64,000 bases of DNA from Roseibium aggregatum IAM 12614 (GCF_000168975.1 NZ_AAUW01000011.1:124001-188000), one strand, 5' to 3'; counted from the stretch's first letter, positions 32,891-42,619 are shown. Notes: generated by a model not told the origin, from the sequence alone. A program made the numbers and translations.

Positions 32891-33697
32891 TTACCGGTCC
32901 CGCAACCAGTCCAGAGAGACTTGCGTCCCATCCGCCTCAACCAGATCGAGACGGCTCGAGAGGATCAGCGACAGAGCGCCCAGATCGTTGGTCTTCCAGA
33001 GATAGATCGTATGACGCGTCGGCTCGAAGCGGGCACAGGCCGTCGCGCCGACGTCGGCAACGTAGCGCGGCGGGCCATCGCGCCGGATGTCAAAGCCTTT
33101 GGCACCACTGGCATCTTCCGGATTGTTCAGACAGACCGTCACCAGACGCGCGGCAATCGCGTCATCTGCATCGGCGGTTTCTTCCAGTGGAGTCGGTGCC
33201 GGGGCCGGCGCACGCCCTGCTGCAGACTTCTCGACAGCCGAGCTCAAACCTTGAGTGTCCGCGCCCGTGGCTTCCTGTTTTTGCGATTCTTGTTTCGGCG
33301 CAGCGGCAGGCGCAACGCGTTGCCGATGGGGAACTATCTGTCCGATAGGTGGTTCGGACACACCATCAAAGCCAGCTGACTCCTCAAAGGCGTTGTTGGA
33401 AGGTGCTGGGGCCGGCGGCGGGGAGGCCTCGGCGGCAGCCTCTTCACCATCCATCAGCCGGCGCTCTGGCTCGCGCAATTCGAGAGGTTGCGCCGGTTCG
33501 GCGGCGACCGCCGGAGCGCTCTCCAGTGCGGGCACCTCGCCTTTCTGAAACCGGATCAGGTCGTTGCTGCCGCTTTCCAGGAACGTCGGCTCCGGCAAGC
33601 CGCTGGCCAGCACCGCGACAGTGGCGCAAGACAGCAGAAAGCCTCCGATGAGAAAGCTTTTGGCAGATCTGCGCTTGTGCTGGTTTCTGACGGGCAT
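32891..33697 (-). CDS. Membrane-anchored Pro/Ala-rich protein of unknown function
   Basis: About 268 residues from ATG 33697; TTG 33721 would overlap the SH3 gene stop. A short basic cytoplasmic N-terminus is followed by one transmembrane helix (FLIGGFLLSCATVAVLASG). A long low-complexity Pro/Ala/Glu linker (about 40-170) leads to a C-terminal globular part with VTVCLNNPED, VADVGATACARFEP, TIYLWKTNDLGALSL. The two Cys may pair in the periplasm. It is downstream of the SH3-domain protein and probably works with it at the cell envelope. No family recognised. Confidence 0.65.
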   Translation of the reverse strand: MPVRNQHKRRSAKSFLIGGFLLSCATVAVLASGLPEPTFLESGSNDLIRFQKGEVPALESAPAVAAEPAQPLELREPERRLMDGEEAAAEASPPPAPAPSNNAFEESAGFDGVSEPPIGQIVPHRQRVAPAAAPKQESQKQEATGADTQGLSSAVEKSAAGRAPAPAPTPLEETADADDAIAARLVTVCLNNPEDASGAKGFDIRRDGPPRYVADVGATACARFEPTRHTIYLWKTNDLGALSLILSSRLDLVEADGTQVSLDWLRDR

Positions 33698-33717
33698 GTG
33701 GCTTGTCGATATGTCCT

Positions 33718-34374
33718 TCAATTTGCGGGCTCAAGGTAACGGGTATTGACCCATCCGGAAATTGTATCCGAACGGATTTCACACCAGCTTCCTTCACAGC
33801 TCTCGGAAAGTTCCACATTACAGGTTCCTGCCGCAAGAGCGCCGGTGACCGCATGCCGTGTTCCGGGCCCCTTCCGCACATTCAGCACGTCGTCCCGCGC
33901 AATGGAAACACACATGAGCCGATTGCCGGGCGCGTCACCGGAAGTCAGGAACATGGCCGGAGGCGCCACCGACGCGGTACAAACCCCTCCGACATTTTGG
34001 CCGCGCGCGCAAAGCGGACTGACCTTCATCTCCAGCAGCTCCCATTCGCCCGAGGCCGTGCGTATCACCGTGCCCCGATAGTGCTCACCGGACAGGCTGT
34101 CATCGAGATATCCCGTCATGACGATATCGACACTGTAGCCGCTGCCCGCCTTGCGCACCTTCAGGTCCAGAGCGGCATTGCCTTCGTCACTCTCCGGATG
34201 GCCTTGCAGAAACGGCATCAGCACATCCATGAAATCGGCAGCGACCGCCGTGCCGGGGGCAACGCGGATCTCGCGAAAACCGTCATCCTGTGCCTGCACC
34301 GAGCCCGTCCAAAGCAGGCAGGCAACGGGTACCGCGGCAAGCGAGACGGCGGAAAATCTGAAAGAGCGGGGCAT
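33718..34374 (-). CDS. Secreted SH3-domain protein
   Basis: 218 residues from ATG 34374 (AAGAGGA upstream). Signal peptide ends around SVQAQDDG. The middle part (ALDLKVRKAGSGYSVDIVMTGYLDD) is a beta-rich domain I do not recognise. The end is a bacterial SH3-like domain: VLNVRKGPGTRHAVTGALAAGTCNVEL, about 160-186, then WCEIRSDTISGWVNTRYLEP. Such domains bind peptidoglycan or envelope proteins. Four cysteines in the C-terminal half suggest disulfides. First gene of a two-gene unit with the anchored protein downstream. Confidence 0.78.
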   Translation of the reverse strand: MPRSFRFSAVSLAAVPVACLLWTGSVQAQDDGFREIRVAPGTAVAADFMDVLMPFLQGHPESDEGNAALDLKVRKAGSGYSVDIVMTGYLDDSLSGEHYRGTVIRTASGEWELLEMKVSPLCARGQNVGGVCTASVAPPAMFLTSGDAPGNRLMCVSIARDDVLNVRKGPGTRHAVTGALAAGTCNVELSESCEGSWCEIRSDTISGWVNTRYLEPAN

Positions 34375-34476
34375 GGCAAAATCCTCTTGTGGGTCACACA
34401 AAGCAGTAACCCACGTCCGGTCGCCGCCAGCCATGGGGCCAATCCCCCATTCCGGCCGGGGCCTGCAGCCTCCCGG

Positions 34477-35169
34477 TCAAAGTTCTCGCGACGGATCGAT
34501 CATGCCTTCCTTCAAGGCCTTGGCCATCAACTGCGGCACCGAATGCACGTTCAGTTTCTGCATCAGGCTGGTGCGGTGCTTGTCGACGGTCTTGATGCTG
34601 ATGCCGAGGCCTTCGGCAATTTCCTTGTTGGAGCGCCCGGCGAGGATCAGGTTCAGCGTCTGCCGTTCCCGGTCGGTCAGCACCGGCGGTGCAGGCGTTT
34701 CCTCCAGGATCTTCAGAAACACGTCAGAAATATGCCGCTGACCCCGCAGGATTCCCGGCAGTTTCTGGTAGAACTCGGCATTGTCCGAGGCTTTTGAAAA
34801 CAGCCCGTCGACCCCTGTTTCAATAAGGTCGGAAATTAGCCCGACTGCGGAAATGCCGGTCAGGACGACGACCCTCGTTTCCTTCGACCAGCGCCTTGCC
34901 TCGATCAGCACTTCCACGCCGCCCGCCAGCGGCATGGAAACGTCCAGCAACAGAAGATCGGGCCGGTGCCTGCGCACTTCGGCAATCGCGCTCAGGCCGT
35001 CGCCGGCTTCCGCCAGCACGTTGATCCCCTCCGGTTCGATCAGGCCCGGTTTTTCCAGCGCATCGCGCAGTCCGGAGCGAACGATTGCGTGATCGTCTGC
35101 AATGATGGCACTATATCTTTGATCTTTCACGGCTCTCGATCCAGCAGCAGCAGTCCTTCTATCTGACAT
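34477..35169 (-). CDS. NarL/LuxR-type response regulator
   Basis: 230 residues from ATG 35169. Receiver domain: AIIADDHAIVRSGLRDALE with the acidic pair, phosphoacceptor Asp in PDLLLLDVSMPLAGG (about residue 75), VVVLTGIS and a Lys in GLFSKASDN. The C-terminal LuxR HTH is TLNLILAGRSNKEIAEGLGISIKTVDKHR. It diverges from the histidine kinase gene with 12 bp between start codons, so it is the natural partner of that kinase. The targets are unknown; the adjacent arginine-type genes are one possibility. Confidence 0.9.
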   Translation of the reverse strand: MSDRRTAAAGSRAVKDQRYSAIIADDHAIVRSGLRDALEKPGLIEPEGINVLAEAGDGLSAIAEVRRHRPDLLLLDVSMPLAGGVEVLIEARRWSKETRVVVLTGISAVGLISDLIETGVDGLFSKASDNAEFYQKLPGILRGQRHISDVFLKILEETPAPPVLTDRERQTLNLILAGRSNKEIAEGLGISIKTVDKHRTSLMQKLNVHSVPQLMAKALKEGMIDPSREL

Positions 35170-35181
35170 GCCTTTGGAGAA

Positions 35182-37209
35182 ATGACCAGAATTCTGCACC
35201 TGTGGGTCTTCCTGTTTTTCAGTCTTCTCGTGACCGGTCTTGCCCGCGCCGAAACGGTGCGCCTTGAACCCGGCCAGGGTATTGGCGATCTGAAGCCGCA
35301 CCTGGTTTATGAAAGCGATCCGTCAGCATCGCTCGCAGATATCCTCAATCGATTTCGCTCTGGCGCGTTTTCGCCCACCCTCAAGGCCTCCCTGCTGGGA
35401 ACCAACTATGCTCCCGAAGCCTGGGCAGCGGTCGAAATCTACAACGCCACCCTGAACGATGGCCGCGCCCCCGACCCTTTCATCCTCACCGTGGAATTGC
35501 CGCTTGTCAGCGAGCTGGACGCCTATGTCATCCGCGAAAGCGGCTTTACGGAAAACCTGATCAACTATTCGATTTTCGAACCCTTTGCCCCCGAAGACCA
35601 TTCCGTGACGCGCCTGCGCACCCCCGTGTTCCAGATCGCGCCGCAGGAGCGGGTCACGCTGCTGGTCAATTTCAAGTTCGGGCCGTTCCAGTCCTTCAAG
35701 ATGGCGCTGGAAACGCCGGTCGAACTGGAAGCGTCCGCCTTTGCGTCCGGCATCACGCACACGGCGTTCTACGCCTTCACCATTTCCTGCCTGATCTTTT
35801 TCTTCGGTTTTCACCTCGCCATGAAAAACTGGATCGGCATGCTGTATGCCCTCCAGTTCGGCCTCGGCCTGGCCTTCATCGGCTATATCGATGGTCTCTG
35901 GTTTCGGTTCTTCTTTCCCGACAATCCTGAACTCCAGTCGCCAATCGGGTTCTTTCTGCTGTTTGCCCTGTCGGGCGTCGGCTTCGTCATTTCCGGGCGC
36001 TCGCTTGTCCAGGACCGGCGCGAAACCCGGCTGTCCATCGCTCTGACATCCATGGCCTCCCTCTCGGTCGCCGGTTTCGCACTTTCCTTCTTTTCGCCCG
36101 GCACCTATGTCGCCTTTTTCGGCTATGTGCTTCTGGCGCTCATGTTCGTCTCGGTTTTCCTGGCGGGCCGCCGTTGGCGGCGCGCCGAAGGCGCAGCACA
36201 TCTCAGCGGCGAACTGATATCGGCCGCCGGAACGCTTTTGGTCGTCGGACTGATTGCCTTGATGGTGGTTGGTCTGGAGGCGGAAATTCTTCCCGTGGCA
36301 ACCACGGTGAAAGGCATTTTCTCCTGCCTGCTGATTGCCACCATGACCGGACTGACCGCCCATATCGTCGCCCTGCGCCACAAGCACGCAAACGCCGTTA
36401 AGGCCGAAATCAAGGCTCTTGAAGCGGAAACCAAGCGCAGCCGGGAGCTGCTCGTCGCCGAGCGCAATTATACCCGCGCCCGTGACCTCGCCAGCCTGCG
36501 CCAGCGCCAGTTGGCCACTGCCTCCCACGATCTGAAACAGCCGATCACGTCGCTGCGGCTGAGCTTTGACCACCTTGCCGACCATATTGAGCCACCGGTC
36601 CGCCAGCGCCTTGCAGAGGCCTTCGACTACATGGAAGCCCTGTCGAATTCCTATCTGAAGGAAACGACACCACGGAGCGCTGAAGCAGAAACCGAGAACT
36701 TGCCGGATCAGAAAGCCGGAGACGAACCTCTCCGGACCGGTGTCAGGATGGCCCGTGCGGACCCGGCGGAAACCGAGAGCTACGAGCTCTCGCTCGTGCT
36801 CGACACGGTCCAGCAGATGTTTGGTGAAGAGGCAATCTCAAAGGGCCTGAAGCTGCGCCGGGTTGCCTCATCCCGCAAAACCGCCGTACCGGCGATCGTG
36901 CTGATGCGCATTGCCAGCAATCTGGTTTCCAACGCAGTCAAATACACCGAGACGGGTAAGGTGCTGATCGGTGTCCGCAACCGCGGCCAGACCGTGGACC
37001 TTTGTGTCCTCGACACAGGTCCGGGCCTGACCAGGGCTGAGCAGGAGTGTTTCCTCAAGGCCTACGAGAAGGGCAGCTCGTCCCGGGGGCACGGCCTCGG
37101 TCTGTCTGTTTGCCATGACCTTGCCCGGGAACACGGCCTTGCGTTCACCTGCCAGTCGGTGAAAGGCAGGGGAACGCAATTCAGGCTGACACTGCCTGCG
37201 TCAAACTGA
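35182..37209 (+). CDS. 7TM-DISM sensor histidine kinase
   Basis: 675 residues. Signal peptide, then a periplasmic 7TMR-DISMED2-type sensor (about 25-185), seven hydrophobic segments (about 190-395; for example FYAFTISCLIFFFGFHLAM, GIFSCLLIATMTGLTAHIV), a coiled coil, and the kinase core. The phosphoacceptor His is in ATASHDLKQPITSLRL (about 450). The HATPase has N box ASNLVSNAVKYTETG, G1 DTGPGLT and G2 SSRGHGLGLSVCHDL. It senses an unknown extracytoplasmic ligand, often a carbohydrate in the family, and should phosphorylate the divergent regulator. Confidence 0.88.
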   Translation: MTRILHLWVFLFFSLLVTGLARAETVRLEPGQGIGDLKPHLVYESDPSASLADILNRFRSGAFSPTLKASLLGTNYAPEAWAAVEIYNATLNDGRAPDPFILTVELPLVSELDAYVIRESGFTENLINYSIFEPFAPEDHSVTRLRTPVFQIAPQERVTLLVNFKFGPFQSFKMALETPVELEASAFASGITHTAFYAFTISCLIFFFGFHLAMKNWIGMLYALQFGLGLAFIGYIDGLWFRFFFPDNPELQSPIGFFLLFALSGVGFVISGRSLVQDRRETRLSIALTSMASLSVAGFALSFFSPGTYVAFFGYVLLALMFVSVFLAGRRWRRAEGAAHLSGELISAAGTLLVVGLIALMVVGLEAEILPVATTVKGIFSCLLIATMTGLTAHIVALRHKHANAVKAEIKALEAETKRSRELLVAERNYTRARDLASLRQRQLATASHDLKQPITSLRLSFDHLADHIEPPVRQRLAEAFDYMEALSNSYLKETTPRSAEAETENLPDQKAGDEPLRTGVRMARADPAETESYELSLVLDTVQQMFGEEAISKGLKLRRVASSRKTAVPAIVLMRIASNLVSNAVKYTETGKVLIGVRNRGQTVDLCVLDTGPGLTRAEQECFLKAYEKGSSSRGHGLGLSVCHDLAREHGLAFTCQSVKGRGTQFRLTLPASN

Positions 37210-37232
37210 CGGAAGCTCTGGAAATGTTCACG

Positions 37233-38846
37233 TCAGGCAGTTGCGCCGCGCGTGCCCGTCTCGTGGATCTCGATCAGGCTCGGCCCGGAGAGGTCCGCAA
37301 ACCGCTTCAAGGCGTTTGACAGCTCCGCCACATCGTCAAGACGAACGGACGGCAGGCCATAGGCTTCAGCAATCTTGCCAAAATCGGGTGCCGACGGCGT
37401 TACGCCTTCCGGCTGAATGCCGCGGTCCACCATGTAGGAACGTATCTCGCCGTAGCCGTCGTTGTTCCAGACCAGGAAGATCACGCGCGCCCCGCAATCC
37501 ACCGCCGACCCTATTTCGGCAAGCGAGAACTGAAGCCCGCCATCGCCCACCAGGCAAATCACCGGCGTTCCAGGTTCACCAATGCTGGCGCCAATCGCCG
37601 CCGGGGGACCATATCCAAGTGCTCCGAACCCGGTTGCCGCGTTGAACCAGCCGTGTGGCCGTCCCGCTTCATAATACAGGTTGCCGGAGTAGATGGCCTG
37701 CGTGCTATCGCCAACGATGATGCAGCCGGGCAGCGTCTCGCGGATCGTCTCCAGAACGCCGACTTCCGCCTGCATCTTGGGGCTCAGCCAGGATGTAACC
37801 GCCTCGCGGCAAGCCTTCGCCCGCGCAGCGCCGTCCGCATCCGTCTTGTGACCTTCAAGCAGCGGCAGAAGATCGTCCATCAACTGACTGATACTCGACA
37901 ACATCGGCAATGCAGCCTCGGGACCGCGCGCAAGCTGGTCCGCATCGATATCGACGCGCACCAGGTTGGCAAGCTCCGGAAAGCCGTCGTCGGCATACAT
38001 GTCGTAGTCGGTCTCTCCCATCTGCGTGCCAAGGGCAATCACCAGATCGGAGGCCCCGATCACGTCCCGCACGGCGGCAAGGCTCGGACTGGCCGGAATG
38101 GACAGCGGATGATCCGCAAACATGCCCCGCGCATTGACCGTTGTGACCAGCGGCGCATCGATCTGCTCGGCCAGCAGCCGGATCTTGTCGGCGGCGGCGA
38201 CGGATCCGCCTCCGCACAGGATAACCGGTCGGCGAGCCTGGCGGCATTTTTCCGCCAGCTCGGCCACCTGCGCGTGCGCCGCCCGCGGAGCGCAGGCTTT
38301 TGACGGATGAATGTCCCCAATCGAAATCTTTTCAACCATCACATCGGTCGGGATCTCGATATGGACAGGGCCCGGTCGCTTTGATTGGAGAATGGCAAAA
38401 GCCCGCTCCATGACTGCCGGCAGGTCTGCAGGTTCCAGAAGCGTGTGCGTCATCAGGGCAAGTGGCGCCATCATGGCCCGCTGGTCCGGCAGTTCATGCA
38501 GCTTGCCCCGGCCATGGCCGAGGCTGGCCCGGGCATTGACGCCGGAGATCACCAGCATCGGCACGGAATCCTGATACGCCTGCGCCATGGCGGTGATCGT
38601 ATTGGTCAGGCCGGGCCCGGTAATCACCAGGGCCACGCCGGGTTTTCCCGTAACCCGGGCATATCCGTCGGCCATGAACCCGGCGCCCTGTTCGTGGCGC
38701 GGGGTGATGTGGCGGATGTCGGATGTGGCAAGTCCCCGGTAGAGTTCGACAGTGTGCACGCCCGGAATTCCGAAAACCGCCTCGACGCCATTGGCTTCAA
38801 GAATATCTATCAGTGCTTCACCGACCGTTTTGGTGACTACGCCCAT
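37233..38846 (-). CDS. aruI: ThDP-dependent decarboxylase, AruI-like
   Basis: 537 residues with the three acetolactate synthase-type domains. The ThDP Glu is in RHITPRHEQGAGFMADGYARV (about residue 51), the central domain is at about 190-320, and the ThDP/Mg motif is VGDGGLQFSLAEIGSAV...WNNDGYGEI (about 433-465). The family includes 5-guanidino-2-oxopentanoate decarboxylase (AruI), which acts on 2-ketoarginine. The aminotransferase gene overlaps it by 10 bp and resembles AruH, which supports that role; another 2-oxo acid decarboxylase cannot be excluded. Confidence 0.78.
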   Translation of the reverse strand: MGVVTKTVGEALIDILEANGVEAVFGIPGVHTVELYRGLATSDIRHITPRHEQGAGFMADGYARVTGKPGVALVITGPGLTNTITAMAQAYQDSVPMLVISGVNARASLGHGRGKLHELPDQRAMMAPLALMTHTLLEPADLPAVMERAFAILQSKRPGPVHIEIPTDVMVEKISIGDIHPSKACAPRAAHAQVAELAEKCRQARRPVILCGGGSVAAADKIRLLAEQIDAPLVTTVNARGMFADHPLSIPASPSLAAVRDVIGASDLVIALGTQMGETDYDMYADDGFPELANLVRVDIDADQLARGPEAALPMLSSISQLMDDLLPLLEGHKTDADGAARAKACREAVTSWLSPKMQAEVGVLETIRETLPGCIIVGDSTQAIYSGNLYYEAGRPHGWFNAATGFGALGYGPPAAIGASIGEPGTPVICLVGDGGLQFSLAEIGSAVDCGARVIFLVWNNDGYGEIRSYMVDRGIQPEGVTPSAPDFGKIAEAYGLPSVRLDDVAELSNALKRFADLSGPSLIEIHETGTRGATA

Positions 38847-40033
38847 TTGCGGTTCCCCTCGCCCTTACCGAGGCTGTCCGCAAACGCGGCGATCCGGTCG
38901 GTTGCTTCGCAAAGCGTTTCATCGGCGACCGTCAGCGACAACCGGATGAAGTTCGTGGCCTGATCGCCGAAAGACGCCCCCGGCATGACCGCGACATGCT
39001 TTTCCGCCAGCAGTTGCTCCGCGAAACTGGCACCATCCAGCCCCGTGGCACTGACATCCACCAGAAGGAACATGCCCGCTTCCGGCATCATGGGCTTCAG
39101 GACGCCATGACCGGACAGGTGGTCGAGGATCAGCTTTGCCCGTCTCAGATAGTTCTCCCGCATACGCTCCGCGGTGTCGAAATCCCCGGAAATCGCCATG
39201 GCCGTCATGTCCGCAATGAACGGCTGACCACCGAACAGCATGGTTTCGGAAACCGCCAGCAACCGCGTGCAGAACTCTTCCGGACCGATTGCCCATCCGG
39301 ACCGGAACCCGGGAGCGGCATGAGACTTGGAGATCGAGGACACGACGATTGTTCGATCCGCAAGCGCCGGCTGGTCGAAGGGTGAAGCGAAAGTCCCGTC
39401 GAAAATCAGTTTTTCATACACCTCGTCGCAGACGATCCAGAGGTCGTGCTTGATGCAGACCTCGCCGATGGCGGCGATTTCGTCCGCTGTCAGCGTTGCC
39501 CCCGTCGGATTGTGCGGCGTGTTGAGCAGGAGCACGCAGCTGTCCGGCGTGATCGCCCTTTCAAGATCTTCCGCTTGAAGGTGAAATCCCTTTTCCGCGC
39601 GCAGCGGCACCGGAACCATACGCGCACCGGTCGCGGCGATAACGCCTTCATAGGTGGCGTAAAGCGGATCGCCTGCCAGAACCGCATCGCCCGTTTCCAC
39701 AAGACCCAGCATGACCGCAAACAGGGCCGTCTGGGTGCCGGGGAAACACAGAACGTTCTGCTCGCTCACATCAGGGCGGCGCTGGCGGTATTTTTCCGTC
39801 AACGCTGCGACGATGCCCGGTTCGCCGCGTCCGTTGGAATAGCGGATGCGGCCCGACCTCATCGCCCGGGTCGCTTCTTCGAACAGGGCTTCGTCGGGCA
39901 GGATGTCCGGCTCACCGATGGTCAGTTCGATAACGGGAATGCCCGCCGCAGCCATTTCGCGCGCCTTTATGTGGACGGTCCATTTTCCCGAGCCCAGATG
40001 GGCAAGGCGGTCGGTGATCGACGCATAACGCAT
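38837..40033 (-). CDS. aruH: Class I aminotransferase, AruH-like
   Basis: 398 residues from ATG 40033. PLP fold I: IRYSNGRGEPGIVAAL, LNTPHNPTGATLT (Asn contacts PLP), WIVCDEVYEKLIFDG (Asp and Tyr), Schiff-base Lys in SSISKSHAAPGFRSGW (about residue 234), and a C-terminal Arg in NFIRLSL. GFHLQAEDLERAI and TPHNPTGATL parallel Pseudomonas AruH as I remember it. It would transfer the amino group of arginine to pyruvate, giving 2-ketoarginine for the AruI-like enzyme. Confidence 0.78.
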   Translation of the reverse strand: MRYASITDRLAHLGSGKWTVHIKAREMAAAGIPVIELTIGEPDILPDEALFEEATRAMRSGRIRYSNGRGEPGIVAALTEKYRQRRPDVSEQNVLCFPGTQTALFAVMLGLVETGDAVLAGDPLYATYEGVIAATGARMVPVPLRAEKGFHLQAEDLERAITPDSCVLLLNTPHNPTGATLTADEIAAIGEVCIKHDLWIVCDEVYEKLIFDGTFASPFDQPALADRTIVVSSISKSHAAPGFRSGWAIGPEEFCTRLLAVSETMLFGGQPFIADMTAMAISGDFDTAERMRENYLRRAKLILDHLSGHGVLKPMMPEAGMFLLVDVSATGLDGASFAEQLLAEKHVAVMPGASFGDQATNFIRLSLTVADETLCEATDRIAAFADSLGKGEGNRKWA

Positions 40034-40043
40034 AGTCGGTCTC

Positions 40044-40688
40044 TCAATTCGTTTGGGGTTTGGCGGCAAGGCTTATTCCGCCGAGCAAAGCCTCGACGGA
40101 TTTGATGGCAACGCCCGGCAGGGGCGTTTCCGAAAACAGGTGGCCTACAAGCGTGCCTTCGATCCAAAGACCGTCGATCACGCCGTTGATCGCAATTGCC
40201 AGTTCCCGGCATCGCTTCGCATCCGGGCTTTCTCCGGCTTCAATCAGGACATCGGCAACAAGCGCTTCCAACACAGAGCGGAAGGCCAGATAGCTCTCAA
40301 GGTGAATTTCCGCAAAGGCCGGATCGACGCGCACATGACTGATGAACGCGGCCCAGAGTGACAGCGTCCGCCCGTCGGCGACCGGCGGCGTCAGGTTGGC
40401 CACGATGAAGTCGTGCAACTTCGCCCTGGGGTTGGACTGATCGGCATCAGCGGCCGCAGAGACGGCAGATGTCATGCCGGTCATGACCTCCCGATAGGCG
40501 TCCTGCAGCATCTGGTCCTTGCTGGAAAAATAGTGGCGAATGAGACCTGGTGTGACACCGGCCCGGGCTGCGATTTCGCGCACGGTCGCACCGCGCAATC
40601 CGAGTTCGGAGATGCAGTCCAGCGTCGCCCGGATCAGATCCTGACGCCGGACGGCCTCGCTGGCGCGATGAAACGGACGACGGCTCAT
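40044..40688 (-). CDS. TetR family regulator (BetI-like)
   Basis: 214 residues from ATG 40688. N-terminal HTH: RGATVREIAARAGVTPGLIRHYFSSKDQM, about residues 33-61. The C-terminal half is a ligand and dimer domain (LWAAFISHVRVDPAFAEIH, INGVIDGLWIEG). It precedes aruH by 10 bp on the same strand and diverges from the ABC transporter, so it probably represses both. A TTATT/AATAA inverted repeat at 40841-40859 is a candidate operator. Confidence 0.85.
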   Translation of the reverse strand: MSRRPFHRASEAVRRQDLIRATLDCISELGLRGATVREIAARAGVTPGLIRHYFSSKDQMLQDAYREVMTGMTSAVSAAADADQSNPRAKLHDFIVANLTPPVADGRTLSLWAAFISHVRVDPAFAEIHLESYLAFRSVLEALVADVLIEAGESPDAKRCRELAIAINGVIDGLWIEGTLVGHLFSETPLPGVAIKSVEALLGGISLAAKPQTN

Positions 40689-40840
40689 CCCCGGCTCCAA
40701 TGCAGCGGATAGTCTTGCGTGGCAAGGGGCGCAGGCATGGTTTGGCACCGTGCTGCCAACGCCTCATTTGCCTGCCGCATCATCCTTGTGTCCTTCACCT
40801 TTGTCTCCGGCCATATGACGCGCCGGTATCGATTTTTTCG

Positions 40841-40859
40841 TTATTATACGGTTGAATAA
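40841..40859. promoter_or_regulatory. Candidate operator between TetR and ABC transporter genes
   Basis: TTATT and AATAA flank ATACGGTTG in an AT-rich patch of an otherwise GC-rich divergent region of 301 bp (40689-40989). This is the only inverted repeat I noticed there, and short AT-rich arms occur by chance, so support is weak. Confidence 0.3.
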
Positions 40860-40989
40860 TTACGAGACAAGTGCAAAGCTTACAACTGTTGCCGCAGCAG
40901 AGAGCTGACGCTGCACCGGCAAAACCGACGAGGTCAGCAGGAAACAGAAACACCAACTGCACCGGTTTGATCCGGGCAATGGCGGTAGG

Positions 40990-41763
40990 ATGGAATCAGC
41001 GGCGCCAGCCATCGAGGTACGTGACCTCTTCAAACGTTTCGGAGCTCTTGAGGTGCTCAAGGGTGTATCGCTGACGGCCCGGCAGGGCGACGTAATCGCG
41101 ATCATTGGCGGATCGGGCTCCGGTAAATCCACTTTTCTGCGCTGCATCAACATGCTCGAGATGCCAAGCGCCGGGTCGGTCACCATCCATGGTGAAACTA
41201 TCGACCTCAAGAACGACGGCCACCATGGCCTGCGCCCTGCCAACCGCAAGCAGATCGAGCGCATTCGCAGCCAGCTTGCAATGGTCTTCCAGAGCTTCAA
41301 TCTGTGGCAGCACATGACCGTGCTCCAGAACGTGATTGAAGTTCCGATCCATGTTCTGGGTATGAAACGTGCCGAAGCCGTCGACATTGCAGAAACATTG
41401 CTGCGCCGTGTCGGACTGCACGAAAAGCGGGACGCCTATCCGGCATTCCTGTCCGGTGGCCAACAGCAGCGCGCCGCCATTGCCCGCGCGCTTGCCGTTC
41501 AGCCGCTTGCCATGCTGTTCGACGAACCGACATCCGCTCTCGACCCGGAACTGGTCGGAGAGGTTCTCGGTGTCATCGGCGATCTGGCCCGCGAACAGCG
41601 CACCATGATCCTGGTCACCCATGAAATGAAATTCGCACGGGAAGTCGCCAGTCACGTCATCTTTCTGCACGACGGAATTATTGAGGAACAGGGCCCACCG
41701 GACCAGGTGTTCGATGACCCGAAATCAGAGCGGCTGAAGAAATTCATCAGCTCGATCAACTAG
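40990..41763 (+). CDS. Polar/basic amino acid ABC transporter ATPase
   Basis: 257 residues, HisP/OccP type. Walker A IIGGSGSGKSTFLRC (about 38-52), Q-loop MVFQSFNLWQHMTVLQN, signature LSGGQQQRAAIARAL, Walker B MLFDEPTSALDPE and H-loop LVTHEMKFAREV. It powers import with the two permeases and the binding protein that follow. The RDLFKRFGALEVLKGVSL opening is typical of arginine, lysine and opine systems. Confidence 0.9.
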   Translation: MESAAPAIEVRDLFKRFGALEVLKGVSLTARQGDVIAIIGGSGSGKSTFLRCINMLEMPSAGSVTIHGETIDLKNDGHHGLRPANRKQIERIRSQLAMVFQSFNLWQHMTVLQNVIEVPIHVLGMKRAEAVDIAETLLRRVGLHEKRDAYPAFLSGGQQQRAAIARALAVQPLAMLFDEPTSALDPELVGEVLGVIGDLAREQRTMILVTHEMKFAREVASHVIFLHDGIIEEQGPPDQVFDDPKSERLKKFISSIN

Positions 41764-41839
41764 ACCGTCCCGCGATCTTTTTGCGGGGAGGTCCAGCCGG
41801 AATTTCCGGCATGAAAACTCGAAAAAACAGGGGAACACT

Positions 41840-42619
41840 ATGAAGCATATTCTGAAAACAACGCTCGCAGCCGCTGCACTGGCCACCACGGCCTTCACCG
41901 GCGCTCTGGCCGAAGAAGTGAAGGTCGGCATCGCAGCCGAACCATATCCGCCGTTCACCTCGCCCGATTCCAGCGGCAAGTGGGTTGGCTGGGAAATCGA
42001 GTTCATGGACGCGATCTGCGCGGAAGCCAAGCTTGATTGTGTCGTCACTCCGGTTGCCTGGGACGGCATCATCCCGGCGCTGACCTCCGGCAAGATCGAC
42101 ATGATCATCGGCTCCATGTCCATCACGGAAGAACGCCTGAAAACCATCGACTTTTCCGACAAGTACTACAACACTCCGACGGGCATCATCGGCGCCAAGG
42201 GCGACGACTTCGAGGCAACTCCGGAAGGCCTGTCCGGCAAGATCATCGGCGTTCAGGTGTCAACCATTCATGCCGACTATGCCGAAAAGCATTTCGGTGA
42301 CGTCGCAGCCGAGATCAAACAGTACCAGACGCAGGACGAAGCCAATCAGGACCTCGCCGCCGGTCGTGTCGACGCCGTTCAGGCTGATGCCATCGCTCTG
42401 GATGCCTTCCTGAAATCCGAAGGTGGAGACTGCTGCGAACTGAAGGGCAATGTCGAGGACGACCAGGCTATCCTGGGTGCCGGCGTCGGCGTTGGTCTGC
42501 GCAAGGACGATACGGAACTGAAGGACAAGCTCAATGCCGCGATCAAGGCGATCCGCGACAATGGCACCTATGAATCCTTCTCGGAGAAGTATTTCGACTT
42601 CGATATCTACGGCAGCTAA
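41840..42619 (+). CDS. Basic amino acid ABC transporter substrate-binding protein
   Basis: 259 residues. Signal peptide ends near TGALAEEV. SBP_bac_3 fold: VKVGIAAEPYPPFTSPDSSGKWVGWEIEF, VVTPVAWDGIIPALTSGKIDMIIGSMSITEER and YAEKHFGDVAAEIKQYQTQDEA. The MSITEER Arg normally binds the ligand carboxylate, and acidic residues near the N-terminus fit a cationic side chain. CC at about 195 is unusual in the second lobe. AGGGGAA ribosome-binding site. Arginine is the best guess from the neighbouring aruH/aruI-like genes. Confidence 0.87.
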   Translation: MKHILKTTLAAAALATTAFTGALAEEVKVGIAAEPYPPFTSPDSSGKWVGWEIEFMDAICAEAKLDCVVTPVAWDGIIPALTSGKIDMIIGSMSITEERLKTIDFSDKYYNTPTGIIGAKGDDFEATPEGLSGKIIGVQVSTIHADYAEKHFGDVAAEIKQYQTQDEANQDLAAGRVDAVQADAIALDAFLKSEGGDCCELKGNVEDDQAILGAGVGVGLRKDDTELKDKLNAAIKAIRDNGTYESFSEKYFDFDIYGS

